Shown: positions 1-8,653 of the stretch, piece by piece
Layout of the letters: the number at the start of each line of letters is the position of its first letter
Position numbering within the stretch: position 1 is the stretch's first letter
NCBI GenBank assembly: GCA_039028795.1
Contig: JBCCHJ010000017.1
Location: 1 to 64,000, forward strand
Direction of reading: 5' to 3'
DNA length: 64,000 bases
DNA from: Thermohalobaculum sp039028795
GTDB lineage: Bacteria; Pseudomonadota; Alphaproteobacteria; Rhodobacterales; Rhodobacteraceae
Notes under the pieces: generated by a model
The model's database searches: none
What the model was told of the DNA's origin: nothing
The model's input: only the letters and a program-made list of their open reading frames with translations
Program-made: the position numbers and the translations under genes

Positions 1-792
1 AAGAGCGACCTGGTTCGGGTGGATCGCCCATTTGCCGACGCACCCCAGGGTGCGCGCCCGCAAGGCCTGGGCGCGGAACCCGTCCGGGTCTGAGAAATTG
101 CCAAATGGTCCGTCCACCGGCAACAACCCGTGCTTGCGGCAGGCGGCGACCATGCGCACGATCGGCCAATGCCAAGGATCATTGTAGTGGATCGCGCGCT
201 CGGTGCCGGGCTCGCCGATTTCCAGCGCATAATAGCTGTCCTGCTCTCCGCCGATTCCAGTGACCTGCATGCCCATAGAAGCGGCGTAATCAGCGACGCC
301 AAAACTCATGGACTGCATGCGCGGGCTTACAGCGGCGATCTCATCAACATTGGCGGCGCCTTGCGCAGTTTCGATGATCACTTCGAAGCCGATCTTTTTA
401 GACTTGCCGGCCTTTTGTTCGGCTGCTGAAACAACTGCATCCACTGCATAGATGTCGCGTTCATTCCCGGCCTTGGGGATCATGATCAGGTCCATGCGAT
501 CGCCGGTGCGTTCGATCAGGTTGGTAACGTCATCGACCCAATACTGCGTGTCCAATCCGTTGATCCGGACCGAAACGGTCTTGCTTCCGAAGTCCAGGGT
601 ATTCAGTGCCTCGATTATGTTCTCACGGGCCTGCGCTTTGTCGGCAGGTGCGACTGCGTCTTCCAGATCCAGGTTGATCACATCCGCCGCACTTACGGCC
701 ATCTTGGGAAAGATCTGCGGGCGAGAGCCCGGGCCGAACAATTGGCAGCGGTTGGGACGGCTTGGGGCGGCGGGCTGGACGGCGAAGCTCAT
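1..792 (-). CDS. mcl1: L-malyl-CoA/beta-methylmalyl-CoA lyase (partial, C-terminus beyond window)
   Basis: HpcH/HpaI-type aldolase (CitE-like) that in Rhodobacteraceae reversibly cleaves malyl-CoA and beta-methylmalyl-CoA to glyoxylate plus acetyl- or propionyl-CoA in the ethylmalonyl-CoA pathway. The minus-strand frame is open from the ATG at 792 to the window edge (264 codons). It begins MSFAVQPAAPSRPNRCQLF and shows the family motifs NLDLEDAV (Mg/CoA region), an acidic Glu in FEVIIETA, and PVDGPFGNFSD and GKWAIHP near the edge. The N-terminus closely resembles my recollection of Rhodobacter Mcl1. An AGGAG ribosome site lies 8 bases upstream of the ATG, and an inverted repeat sits just beyond it. 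It is divergent from a thiamine-diphosphate enzyme. CitE-type citrate lyase beta is the less likely alternative. Confidence 0.88.
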   Translation of the reverse strand, partial: MSFAVQPAAPSRPNRCQLFGPGSRPQIFPKMAVSAADVINLDLEDAVAPADKAQARENIIEALNTLDFGSKTVSVRINGLDTQYWVDDVTNLIERTGDRMDLIMIPKAGNERDIYAVDAVVSAAEQKAGKSKKIGFEVIIETAQGAANVDEIAAVSPRMQSMSFGVADYAASMGMQVTGIGGEQDSYYALEIGEPGTERAIHYNDPWHWPIVRMVAACRKHGLLPVDGPFGNFSDPDGFRAQALRARTLGCVGKWAIHPNQVAL

Positions 793-804
793 CAGGCATC
801 TCCT

Positions 805-821
805 GCGCAATAAAGTTGCGC
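805..821. promoter_or_regulatory. Inverted repeat upstream of mcl1
   Basis: GCGCAA-TAAAG-TTGCGC, a perfect 6-bp inverted repeat with a 5-base spacer, lies immediately upstream of the mcl1 ribosome site. A looser TTTGC-N6-GCAAA repeat lies at 874-889 in the same divergent spacer. Acyl-CoA-sensing regulators of the RamB/ScfR type recognise TTTGC/GCAAA-like repeats, so an operator is possible. An mRNA hairpin near the start is the alternative. Confidence 0.3.
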
Positions 822-982
822 GCTAAATACGGGGGCTGGCATGGCGAGGTCAACCGCAGGCCAATGCGGCACTTTTGCAGTGCAGCAAAGACTTGGCCAT
901 AGACCCGGTTCGATCACCCGGTCTACGATTGTGCCCCAAGGCCATGTTCCGTTGGCTTGGTATCTCGGAAGGAGCCCATTCC

Positions 983-2635
983 ATGACTACAACCGTGTCG
1001 CACTTGCTGTGTCAGGGGCTGATCAATGCCGGGGTGGACAAGCTTTATTGTTTGCCGGGGGTGCAGAACGACGACTTCTTCAATGTCTTGGTCGATCATA
1101 CAGCATTGGAACCGGTCGTTGCCCGCCACGAACAGGCCTGTTCCTACATGGCAACCGGTGCGGCGCTGGCGTCCGGGCGCCCGCAGGCCTATTGCACCGT
1201 GCCGGGGCAGGGGGTTTTGAACGCGGCCGCGGGACATTCCACTGCCTTTGCAACCTCGGCCCGCGTCTTTGCTTTGCTGGGACAGAACAAGTCCGACTTC
1301 ATCGGCCGCATGCATGGCCAATTGCATGAATTGCCCAATCAGATGGCGGTGGTCGATCAATTGTCGAAACACGCCGTCGGGTTGCGGGACTCTGCCACGG
1401 CGGGGGATGCGGTTGCCCAAGCCATGCACGCGTTTCAAAGCGGCCATCCCGCCCCGGTGACCGTGGAATGCCCGCTGGATTTGTGGTTGGCCCAGGCGGA
1501 CCAGCCGGAGGTATCAGAGCCGACATTCCCTGGGGTTGATCCAGATGCCATCAACCAGGCCGCGGAACTGCTGGCAGCCTCGAAGACTCCGATCATCTGC
1601 CTTGGTGGCGGGGCGCATGACGCGCCCGAAGCAATCTCGGAAATCGCAGGAATGCTGGGCGCACCGGTATCTGCGCTGCGTCAGGGCAAGGGCGCCTATG
1701 ACGAACGCGGGGAATGGTACGCCTGCAGCCCGGTCGCGCACCAGTTTTGGAGATCCGCCGATGTTGTTCTGGGCATTGGCACCAGATTCATGTGGCATGA
1801 AATGGTCTGGGGCGCGGATGACGATCTGAAGCTGATACAGATCAATGCCGATCCGGACGAGGTGAACCGACGTGGTCAGATCACCGTCCCGATAAACGCC
1901 ATGGCGGAACATGCGCTGCCCCTTTTGATCGACACCTTGGGCCGGCGATTGGGCAAGCGTGAAGATCGGCGTGACCAGATCGCAGAGATGAACAATGCCT
2001 TCCGGCAGGAGCTTCGCGAAAACCTGCAGCCGCAGGACGCAGAACTGCGGGTCATTCGCGAAGTACTGGGTGAAGATGGCATCTTCGTCGATGATCTGAC
2101 CCAAGTCGCATACTCTGCCCGGTACGCTTTCCCGGTTTACAAACCCCGCGGTTATGTCTGCGCGGGGTATGCGGGCACTTTGGGTTGGGGCGTGCCCGCA
2201 GGTATCGGCGCAAAGCTTGCGATGCCGGACCGGCGGGTGCTGGTTGTTCAAGGGGATGGCGGATTCTTGTACGGTGCTGCAGAATTGGCAACCGCCGTGA
2301 AGTACAATGTGCCGGTGGTTGTGCTGGTCTACAACGACAGCGCTTACGGGAACGTCAAGCGCATCCAGGAACAAAGGTTCGGGCATAACCGGACAATCGC
2401 CTCGGACCTGGTCAACCCGGATATCGTGCAATTCGCGGACAGCTTTGGTTGCTTTGCTATCCGGGCGGAGAAAAGTGCCGAAGGCTTGCGCGTGGCTTTG
2501 GATGCTGCTTTTGCGGCCGGTGGTCCTGCGGTCGTCGAAATGCCGGTGGAAGAGATCTACGCCTCGCCGTGGAAGCACATCTTTTTGCCGACCGTACGCG
2601 GACCCAAGTTGCCACCCTTGCTGAGTGTCGACTAG
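983..2635 (+). CDS. Thiamine-diphosphate-dependent enzyme (acetolactate synthase-like), copy 1
   Basis: A 550-residue ThDP enzyme of the acetolactate synthase/benzoylformate decarboxylase superfamily, acting on a 2-keto acid in the cytoplasm. The N-terminal pyrimidine domain carries the catalytic Glu in ARHEQACSYMA. The central domain resembles the dehydrogenase-like ThDP middle domain (CLGGGAH). The C-terminal diphosphate domain has the metal-binding motif QGDGGFLYGAAELAT followed by VYNDSAYGN. The ATG at 983 is preceded by GGAAGGA and matches where homology begins; an upstream in-frame extension to 875 has no family support. It is followed 71 bases later by a second enzyme of the same superfamily and then an alpha/beta hydrolase, suggesting a small keto-acid pathway. 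Substrate unknown; it is not the housekeeping IlvB, whose IlvN partner is absent here. Confidence 0.75.
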   Translation: MTTTVSHLLCQGLINAGVDKLYCLPGVQNDDFFNVLVDHTALEPVVARHEQACSYMATGAALASGRPQAYCTVPGQGVLNAAAGHSTAFATSARVFALLGQNKSDFIGRMHGQLHELPNQMAVVDQLSKHAVGLRDSATAGDAVAQAMHAFQSGHPAPVTVECPLDLWLAQADQPEVSEPTFPGVDPDAINQAAELLAASKTPIICLGGGAHDAPEAISEIAGMLGAPVSALRQGKGAYDERGEWYACSPVAHQFWRSADVVLGIGTRFMWHEMVWGADDDLKLIQINADPDEVNRRGQITVPINAMAEHALPLLIDTLGRRLGKREDRRDQIAEMNNAFRQELRENLQPQDAELRVIREVLGEDGIFVDDLTQVAYSARYAFPVYKPRGYVCAGYAGTLGWGVPAGIGAKLAMPDRRVLVVQGDGGFLYGAAELATAVKYNVPVVVLVYNDSAYGNVKRIQEQRFGHNRTIASDLVNPDIVQFADSFGCFAIRAEKSAEGLRVALDAAFAAGGPAVVEMPVEEIYASPWKHIFLPTVRGPKLPPLLSVD

Positions 2636-2650
2636 GATTTTGGAAACCAG

Positions 2651-2667
2651 CTGGGGCTTCGCCCCAG
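2651..2667. repeat. Stem-loop intergenic repeat (CTGGGGC-TTC-GCCCCAG)
   Basis: A perfect 7-bp GC stem with a TTC loop, followed by ACCCCAAGATATTTTTGGCCAGATGAA up to about 2694. GC-rich hairpins followed by a 'GATATTTTTGGCCAGATGAA' tail are common between roseobacter genes, from general knowledge. It lies between the two ThDP genes and may attenuate or terminate transcription from the first. The run of five T residues is 12 bases from the stem, so it is not a textbook terminator. Confidence 0.55.
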
Positions 2668-2706
2668 ACCCCAAGATATTTTTGGCCAGATGAAATGGAC
2701 GGCAAA

Positions 2707-4365
2707 ATGAACCAGTCAAAAAAACACGCAGGCGCCGTCTTGGTCGATTGCCTGCGGGCACAGAATGTGCGGCGGATCTTTGCGGTACCGGGTGAAAGCT
2801 ATCTGGCGGCATTGGATGGACTGCACGACGCGAATGATGTCGAACTGGTGCTGACCCGTCACGAAGGCGGAGCAGCATTCATGGCGGAAGCCCATGGCAA
2901 GCTGACCGGGCAGCCCGGTATCGCGATGGTGACGCGGGGGCCTGGGGCGACCAATGCCTCGATCGGCGTTCATACAGCGATGCAGGACAGTTCGCCGATG
3001 ATCCTGTTCGTCGGTCAGATCGCGACCTGGATGCGGGATCGCGAAGCGTTTCAAGAGATCGACTATCGCGCATTCTTCGGGCCAATCGCGAAATGGGCGG
3101 TGGAAGTGGACGACGCCGCGCGTTTGCCAGAGATTGTCAGCCGGGCATTTTCGGTGGCTCAGTCCGGGCGTCCCGGACCCGTCGTGGTTGCTTTGCCAGA
3201 GGACATGCTGTCCGGATTCTGCGATGCGGGGGCGGGCGCCGAGGTCCGCGTATCGCGCCCGGCACCGGACGCCGCCGCAGTTGATGAAGCAGTTGATCTG
3301 CTGTCCCAGGCACAGCGTCCATTGGTCCTGGCCGGTGGCGGCGGCTGGGACGATGCCGCGCGGGCCGATCTGAAGATGTTTGCGGAACGGAACGGACTGC
3401 CGGTCGCCTGCGTTTTCCGGTTCCAGGACCTGATGGACAATCACTCGGATTGCTATGTCGGCGATGCAGGCGTCGGCATGGCGCCGCATATGAAGCGCCT
3501 CTTGGCAGAGGCCGACGTGATCCTTGCGCTCGGGCCCCGGTTTGGCGAGGCAACGACCGATGGTTACACGCTGTTTCAGGCACCAGACCCGGTGCAGTCG
3601 CTAATACATGTCCATGCCTCGGATGCGGAACTGGGTAAGATCTATCAGGCCAAGCTGCCGATCCACGCCCATCCCGGGGCATTCCTGCGGGCCGTCTCTG
3701 ATGTGACGCTGCCAGGGTCCGACGCGCGGGCAACATGGACCGCCGAGGGGCGTTCAGGGTATTTGGCCACCCATGATCTTCCGCCCCAGCCCGGGGCTTT
3801 GGACATGGGCGCGGTGATGCGGCATATGCAGGGTGTGCTGCCCCAGGATGCGATTTTGACGAATGGGGCGGGCAATTTCGCGATTTGGCCGAACAAGCTT
3901 TTTAAGTTTGGTCCAAATCAACGTCTGCTGGGGCCGCAGTCCGGGGCGATGGGTTCGGGCGTGCCTGCCGCCGTTGCAGCCAAGGCGGAGTTCAGGGATC
4001 GCACAGTGGTTTGCTTTGCCGGGGATGGCGACTTCCAGATGACTGGGATGGAACTGGGCGCGGCGCTTCAGGCGGGGTGCCAGCCGATTGTGCTGATCCT
4101 GAACAATGGAATGTACGGCACGATCCGCATGCACCAAGAGCGGGAGTATCCGCACCGCGTTGCGGGAACCCAGATCGCCAATCCGGACTTTGTCCAATTG
4201 GCGATGTCGTTTGGATATCATGCGGAACGCGTGGAACGAACGGAAGAGTTTGCTGATGCTTTCGCGCGCGCCCAGGCATCGGCAAACGGCGCGGTGCTGG
4301 AGTTGATGATCGATCCGGAGGCGATCACGCCAGGCCGGACAATGGCTCAAATCCGGGGGAGTTGA
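2707..4365 (+). CDS. Thiamine-diphosphate-dependent enzyme (acetolactate synthase-like), copy 2
   Basis: A 552-residue ThDP enzyme distantly related to the gene upstream. The catalytic Glu lies in LTRHEGGAAFMAEA. A glycine-rich loop MVTRGPGATNA follows, and the ThDP/Mg motif is FAGDGDFQMTGMELGAAL with the Asn in ILNNGMYG. The start at 2707 (MNQSKKHAG) has GGACGG just upstream; an ATG at 2695 lies inside the conserved intergenic repeat tail and would add only four residues. The stop is 6 bases from the ATG of the alpha/beta hydrolase, so the two are co-transcribed. Related proteins are usually annotated simply as thiamine pyrophosphate-binding proteins. The keto-acid substrate cannot be read from sequence, and no regulatory subunit is present. 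Confidence 0.75.
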   Translation: MNQSKKHAGAVLVDCLRAQNVRRIFAVPGESYLAALDGLHDANDVELVLTRHEGGAAFMAEAHGKLTGQPGIAMVTRGPGATNASIGVHTAMQDSSPMILFVGQIATWMRDREAFQEIDYRAFFGPIAKWAVEVDDAARLPEIVSRAFSVAQSGRPGPVVVALPEDMLSGFCDAGAGAEVRVSRPAPDAAAVDEAVDLLSQAQRPLVLAGGGGWDDAARADLKMFAERNGLPVACVFRFQDLMDNHSDCYVGDAGVGMAPHMKRLLAEADVILALGPRFGEATTDGYTLFQAPDPVQSLIHVHASDAELGKIYQAKLPIHAHPGAFLRAVSDVTLPGSDARATWTAEGRSGYLATHDLPPQPGALDMGAVMRHMQGVLPQDAILTNGAGNFAIWPNKLFKFGPNQRLLGPQSGAMGSGVPAAVAAKAEFRDRTVVCFAGDGDFQMTGMELGAALQAGCQPIVLILNNGMYGTIRMHQEREYPHRVAGTQIANPDFVQLAMSFGYHAERVERTEEFADAFARAQASANGAVLELMIDPEAITPGRTMAQIRGS

Positions 4366-4371
4366 ACCAGG

Positions 4372-5280
4372 ATGATCCAACCTTTGCACCAGGCCATGAT
4401 GAGCATCGGTGATGTGACGCTGAATGTGCGCCGTCAAGGTGACCCTGCCAACCCGATGATCCTGTTCCTGCACGGGTTCCCGGAATACTCGGGGATGTGG
4501 GCCCGGCTGATGGAGATGCTGTCCGACCGGTTCTTCTGCGTCGCGCCTGATCAGCGGGGCTATGCCACATCTTCGAAACCCGAAGGGGTGGAAAACTATG
4601 CGGCGGGCAAGATTGCCGGAGACGCGATCGGCCTGATTGAACAGCTTTCGCCGGAGCAGCCCGTATACCTGGTCGGACACGACTGGGGCGCGTCGGTTGC
4701 CTATGCCGCGGCGATCATGCGCCCTGATCTTTTGCAGGGGCTGATCATCGTGAATGGCGTCCATGCCGGGCCGTTCCAGCACGCGTTGCTGACCGACCCG
4801 GCGCAGGTGCAAGCCAGCCAGTACATGCACAAGCTACGGGCGCCCGAGGCGGAGGGCAGGTTTTCCGCGGATGGGTTCGCGCTGTTGTTCAAAATGTTTG
4901 CTGCTTTTTCGGATCTGTCATGGATGACCGAAGACGAGCGGCAGAGTTACGTGGAGGCCTGGAGCCCGCCGGGCGCACTGACCGGTATGCTGAACTGGTA
5001 CCGTGCCTCGCCGGTCTATGTCCCGACCCCGGGCGAGGATACATTGGCCCGGGAAAATCCGTTCAGCGATACCGCGAAATTGCGCGTGCGGCCCCGGCAT
5101 CTTTTGATTTGGGGTCAGCGGGACGCGGCTTTGCTACCGTCCTGCTATGCTCGATTGGGGGAATACTGTGACGATCTGAAGGTCGTCGAGATCGCAGATG
5201 CCGACCACTGGGTCGTCAATGCGAAGCCGGATCTAGTCGCAGAGACAATCCGATCCTTCATCGATGGGCAAGTTTCCTAG
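4372..5280 (+). CDS. Alpha/beta hydrolase (epoxide hydrolase/haloalkane dehalogenase-like)
   Basis: A 302-residue alpha/beta hydrolase with the oxyanion-hole motif LHGFPEYSGMW and a nucleophile elbow VGHDWGASVAY in which Asp (not Ser) is the nucleophile, as in epoxide hydrolases and haloalkane/haloacetate dehalogenases. The C-terminal catalytic His lies in DADHWVVNAKP. It is the third gene of the ThDP-enzyme cassette, 6 bases behind the previous stop. Its stop overlaps the convergent GGDEF gene by 4 bases. An Asp nucleophile suggests hydrolysis of an epoxide or carbon-halogen bond through an ester intermediate; ester hydrolysis is less likely. Substrate unknown. Confidence 0.78.
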   Translation: MIQPLHQAMMSIGDVTLNVRRQGDPANPMILFLHGFPEYSGMWARLMEMLSDRFFCVAPDQRGYATSSKPEGVENYAAGKIAGDAIGLIEQLSPEQPVYLVGHDWGASVAYAAAIMRPDLLQGLIIVNGVHAGPFQHALLTDPAQVQASQYMHKLRAPEAEGRFSADGFALLFKMFAAFSDLSWMTEDERQSYVEAWSPPGALTGMLNWYRASPVYVPTPGEDTLARENPFSDTAKLRVRPRHLLIWGQRDAALLPSCYARLGEYCDDLKVVEIADADHWVVNAKPDLVAETIRSFIDGQVS

Positions 5281-6386
5281 CCGCCGTCTGAAACGACCTT
5301 GTTTCGGCCCGTATGTTTTGCTTCGTAGAGCATCTTATCAGCGCGGGCGATCAACGACGAGACGTTGTCATCGAGACGTAATTCTGCGACGCCGAATGAT
5401 GCAGTGATCTTGCCCAAATCCTGGTTAGTATCGCGCAGGACCATTTTTTTGCGCTCTAACTGGCGACGAATTTTGTTGGCCAGCGCCTTCGCGCCGTTGG
5501 CGGATGTATCCGGCAGGATGATCGAAAATTCTTCGCCGCCATAGCGCACGGGAATGTCCCGTCCCTTCACGTTGTCTGCAAGCATCTTGCCAAGCACGCG
5601 CAGTACGGCATCGCCGGCGGGATGTCCGAAATTGTCATTTACGCTCTTGAAGTGGTCGACATCGACCATGACCAAAGACAAGACGCTTTGGGTATCTTGG
5701 GCCGCAGCGATTTCCTTCGGAAGCTGCGAATCAAAATGCCGACGATTGTGCAGGCGCGTCAAAGCATCCTGGAAACCTGCTTCCCGTGCTTTGGCCAACT
5801 GCTCCCGCATTTCGCGGATGCTGGACTGGGACGTTTCGAGGCTGTCCGCGAGCTTCCGCGATTCTTCCCGCGACTTTTCATTTTCCGATAACAGCTTTTC
5901 GATCGTGCGGCGCAGCGCCTGCGGCGATGTCGATGTGGTCAGATCGTCATTGGCGGAATCCAATGAGGAAGAATAATCAGCATTCCTTTTGAGATGCGAT
6001 TCGACCATTTCCAGAACGTCGCTGAGTTCTGAATCCAGCTTTTCATTGGTGGCTTCCTGATGTTCCCGAAGTGCTTCGGGATAGGAAAACAGATCGCAGT
6101 GAATGCCGTAAATTTGGTGCAGGTCTAAAATGCCATTCGTCGATGCCGCTTCGTCGATGCGTTCTATGATCTCAAGTGGTTTTCTACAGGCATAGGCATA
6201 GAAAATTTCATACGCCTCCGGGACCGGGGGCGTCTTGTACTGCTGCATCATATCGAAAGTTTCGACGGCCATCCGCATGGCAGCGTCATAACCCACGTCT
6301 TTAGGCATGCCGCGCGCTGCGTTCTTCGCTGGATTAGCTGATTGATCTGCTTGCATCGAAGTCTGAAAACCCGGTCGAAAAGCCAT
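5277..6386 (-). CDS. GGDEF-domain diguanylate cyclase
   Basis: A 369-residue soluble protein with no transmembrane segment. The first 170 residues or so are helical and unassigned. A charged coiled-coil-like stretch follows (EKSREESRKLADSLE region), then a GGDEF domain starting near LTRLHNRRHFD with the active-site loop RYGGEEFSIILP. The intact GGEEF signature predicts c-di-GMP synthesis from two GTP. The product-inhibition I-site (RxxD, five residues before the signature) reads KGRD, so its Arg is missing and feedback inhibition is probably weak. ATG at 6386 is used; a second Met (MQADQ) lies 10 residues in. It stands alone, convergent with the alpha/beta hydrolase. Confidence 0.88.
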   Translation of the reverse strand: MAFRPGFQTSMQADQSANPAKNAARGMPKDVGYDAAMRMAVETFDMMQQYKTPPVPEAYEIFYAYACRKPLEIIERIDEAASTNGILDLHQIYGIHCDLFSYPEALREHQEATNEKLDSELSDVLEMVESHLKRNADYSSSLDSANDDLTTSTSPQALRRTIEKLLSENEKSREESRKLADSLETSQSSIREMREQLAKAREAGFQDALTRLHNRRHFDSQLPKEIAAAQDTQSVLSLVMVDVDHFKSVNDNFGHPAGDAVLRVLGKMLADNVKGRDIPVRYGGEEFSIILPDTSANGAKALANKIRRQLERKKMVLRDTNQDLGKITASFGVAELRLDDNVSSLIARADKMLYEAKHTGRNKVVSDGG

Positions 6387-6666
6387 CTGTCAGGAAGACT
6401 GGACGAAAAACAAAAACATCTTCCTAACCCGGCACCACAATTTCTGCGTCCGTTCTGATTTTCCATAAATTCTCAACCAGTGCGTGTATTTAACTAGAAT
6501 CTCGCTTAAAAGTACGTGCCTTCAATAGTTTCGATAGCACGGGATGCTGGCCGATGCGCCGGGCCGCAGGGTTATCCTCGGCCGTTGACCGGCTCTTCGT
6601 CCAATCGGGATTGCCGGGGTCAAAGCGGTCCGTTAATTCACGCTTAAGCAGATGGCGGAGCGCAGA

Positions 6667-7644
6667 ATGACAGAGATGCGGATAGTCGAACACGGCGATG
6701 GCGGCGGCCCAGAGGTTTTGCAAGTGGGGCGCCGTCCGATTCCGCAGCCGGGTGCAGACGAAGTGTTGATCAAAGTTGCGGCCGCCGGTGTGAACGGGCC
6801 TGACTTGAAGCAGCGCGCCGGAAACTATCCTCCGCCGAGGGGTGCTTCTGATCTGATCGGCCTGGAAGTCTCTGGTCATATCGAGGCCGTCGGCAATGAC
6901 GTTACGGACTTGTCCGCTGGGGACCCTGTCTGTGCGCTGACCAATGGCGGCGGCTATGCCGAATATGTCGCTGTTCCCTCTGGGCAGGTCCTGCCGGTCC
7001 CGGCTGGTGTTGATCTGATCGATGCTGCCGGGCTGTGTGAAACGTTCTTCACCGTTTGGTCGAATGTCTGGTTCGGCCACGACGTTCCCGCAGGTGGTAC
7101 GATGTTGGTGCATGGCGGCGGCGGCGGCATCGGCTCGACCGCGGTGCAGTTGGGTGCGGCCTTTGGCCTGCGAGTCTTTGCGACGGCGGGGGCCGAGGCC
7201 AGCATCAAGTTGGCCGCAGACATGGGCGCAGAGCGGGTCATCAACTATCGCGAGGAAGATTTTGTCGACATCGTCACGTCGGCAGGCGGCGCTGACATCA
7301 TCATCGATTTCTTAGGCGGCCCCTACACCGCGCGCAATTTGAAATGTACGCGCATGGACACACGGATCATTCAACTGGCCTTCGATCTTGGTCCCAAAGC
7401 TGAAATCAACCTGATTCCATTCCTGGTGAAGCGGGTCAGCCTGACCGGTGCTGCGCTGCGCCCGCGTTCGCCAGAATTCAAGGCTGCGGTTGCGCGGGAT
7501 CTGCGGGACAGCGTCTGGCCCATGTTTGCGCAGGACAATCTGCGCACGGTGACCTATCGAGCGCTGCCGATGGAAGAGGCAGCCGATGCCCACCGGATCT
7601 TGGAGGCCGGCGGCCATCCTGGAAAGGTCTTGCTAACCATGTGA
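6667..7644 (+). CDS. NAD(P)H quinone oxidoreductase (medium-chain, PIG3/QOR type)
   Basis: A 325-residue zinc-independent medium-chain dehydrogenase/reductase. The N-terminal GroES-like domain contains VAAAGVNGPDLKQRAGNYP, typical of the PIG3/TP53I3 quinone oxidoreductases. The Rossmann fold follows with VHGGGGGIGSTAVQLG. Catalytic zinc ligands are absent. It probably reduces quinones or enones with NADPH. The ATG at 6667 is preceded by GGCGGAG at about 7 bases; the in-frame ATG at 6652 adds MAERR and has no site. It ends 16 bases from the convergent recO stop. Confidence 0.82.
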   Translation: MTEMRIVEHGDGGGPEVLQVGRRPIPQPGADEVLIKVAAAGVNGPDLKQRAGNYPPPRGASDLIGLEVSGHIEAVGNDVTDLSAGDPVCALTNGGGYAEYVAVPSGQVLPVPAGVDLIDAAGLCETFFTVWSNVWFGHDVPAGGTMLVHGGGGGIGSTAVQLGAAFGLRVFATAGAEASIKLAADMGAERVINYREEDFVDIVTSAGGADIIIDFLGGPYTARNLKCTRMDTRIIQLAFDLGPKAEINLIPFLVKRVSLTGAALRPRSPEFKAAVARDLRDSVWPMFAQDNLRTVTYRALPMEEAADAHRILEAGGHPGKVLLTM

Positions 7645-7660
7645 CGCAACCAGCGCCTGC

Positions 7661-8467
7661 TCAGTTGCCCGTTCTGGCCCGGCCAAGCCAGGTCAGCTCG
7701 CTTTCCGTGAGGTCACCGTCTCCGGCATCCGGCAGACCAGGCGGGGCGTTTGCCAGAAGGCGCACCAAGCGCGTGCGCGACTCGGGCAAATCCTGGATGT
7801 CATAGGCATCGCAGACCCAATGTTTCAGAAAATAGCCGGTCATCCGCAAAGCTTCCCGGACATCACCGATTTGCGGTTTGCGGGCTCCTAGCAAAAACGA
7901 GGGCAAAGGCAGCATCCTGTCGGCAAATGGTGCACCTGCGGTGCGGCAGACCGCCCTTCCAGATCGCGGGGATACGAAGGTCAGATCCTCGGTCGCCCCG
8001 GTCGACGCGCATCGGCTTAGATCCAGGCCAAACCCAAGAATTTCCAGCAACTTCAGCTCCCACTGGGCATAGCGATACGGCCAGAATCGGTCCTGTTGCG
8101 CCAGGGCGTCCACAACATCCAAGGTCGAGGAATACATCTGCTTGTTAGGTTCCCGCTCCGGCAGGAATTGTACCAGAAGGGCACTGACAACATTCAGGCA
8201 AGCCAGCGACACACGATCCGTCATGATCGTCGCTGCACGCGAGCGGATCAGATCAACCTTGTAATTCCCCAGATGTTCGGCAAGCCGGGCATTCCATTCC
8301 AGGGACAGTTGCGCACCGGGTTGCAACAGGGCCGAGACAGAATTGGACGCACCACCGCGCACGAGACCTGCATGGCGCCCATGTTCAGCGCTCAAAGCCT
8401 CGATTACGGCGTTCTTTTCTCCGTGACGGCGCACCCACAAAAGGATGCCCTCGTCGCGCCACTCCAT
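7661..8467 (-). CDS. recO: DNA repair protein RecO
   Basis: 268 residues, full length for alphaproteobacterial RecO. An N-terminal OB fold (MEWRDEGILLWVRRHGEK) is followed by a helical C-terminal domain with RYAQWELKLLEILGFGLDL and FVSPRSGRAVC. RecO anneals ssDNA and, with RecR, loads RecA onto SSB-coated gaps. The start is placed at the family-typical MEWRDEGIL; a Met three codons upstream is possible. It closes the rnc-era-DUF1491-recO run, but a divergent RecO-like gene is inserted before it. It is convergent with the quinone oxidoreductase, 16 bases apart. Confidence 0.93.
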   Translation of the reverse strand: MEWRDEGILLWVRRHGEKNAVIEALSAEHGRHAGLVRGGASNSVSALLQPGAQLSLEWNARLAEHLGNYKVDLIRSRAATIMTDRVSLACLNVVSALLVQFLPEREPNKQMYSSTLDVVDALAQQDRFWPYRYAQWELKLLEILGFGLDLSRCASTGATEDLTFVSPRSGRAVCRTAGAPFADRMLPLPSFLLGARKPQIGDVREALRMTGYFLKHWVCDAYDIQDLPESRTRLVRLLANAPPGLPDAGDGDLTESELTWLGRARTGN

Positions 8468-8653
8468 CCACGGCACTCCTTGCCTATAGCCCCGACTGGC
8501 AAGCTCGGAACAGAATTACCGGGCAGCACGCCGCCTTGGCAAGACGGGCGCTGACAGGAATCGTCCTGGCGGGCAAATCGGAGCCCCACGGTAGCATTTT
8601 AAGATTTCTTGCTTTCCCGAGTGTGAAATATCCTGAAAGGGCGACCAGAGTCT

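Noticed and set aside
1514..2878. 454-codon minus-strand frame over the first ThDP gene
   Set aside because: It runs antisense through a gene with full catalytic motifs; no recognisable domains, only GC-rich shadow coding.
3754..4830. 358-codon minus-strand frame over the second ThDP gene and hydrolase
   Set aside because: It spans two real plus-strand genes with intact motifs; its translation has no family features.
6461..6474. 14-base match TTCCATAAATTCTC here and at 23674-23687
   Set aside because: Exact 14-mers recur by chance in a window this size, the flanks differ, and the two sites have different orientation relative to genes.
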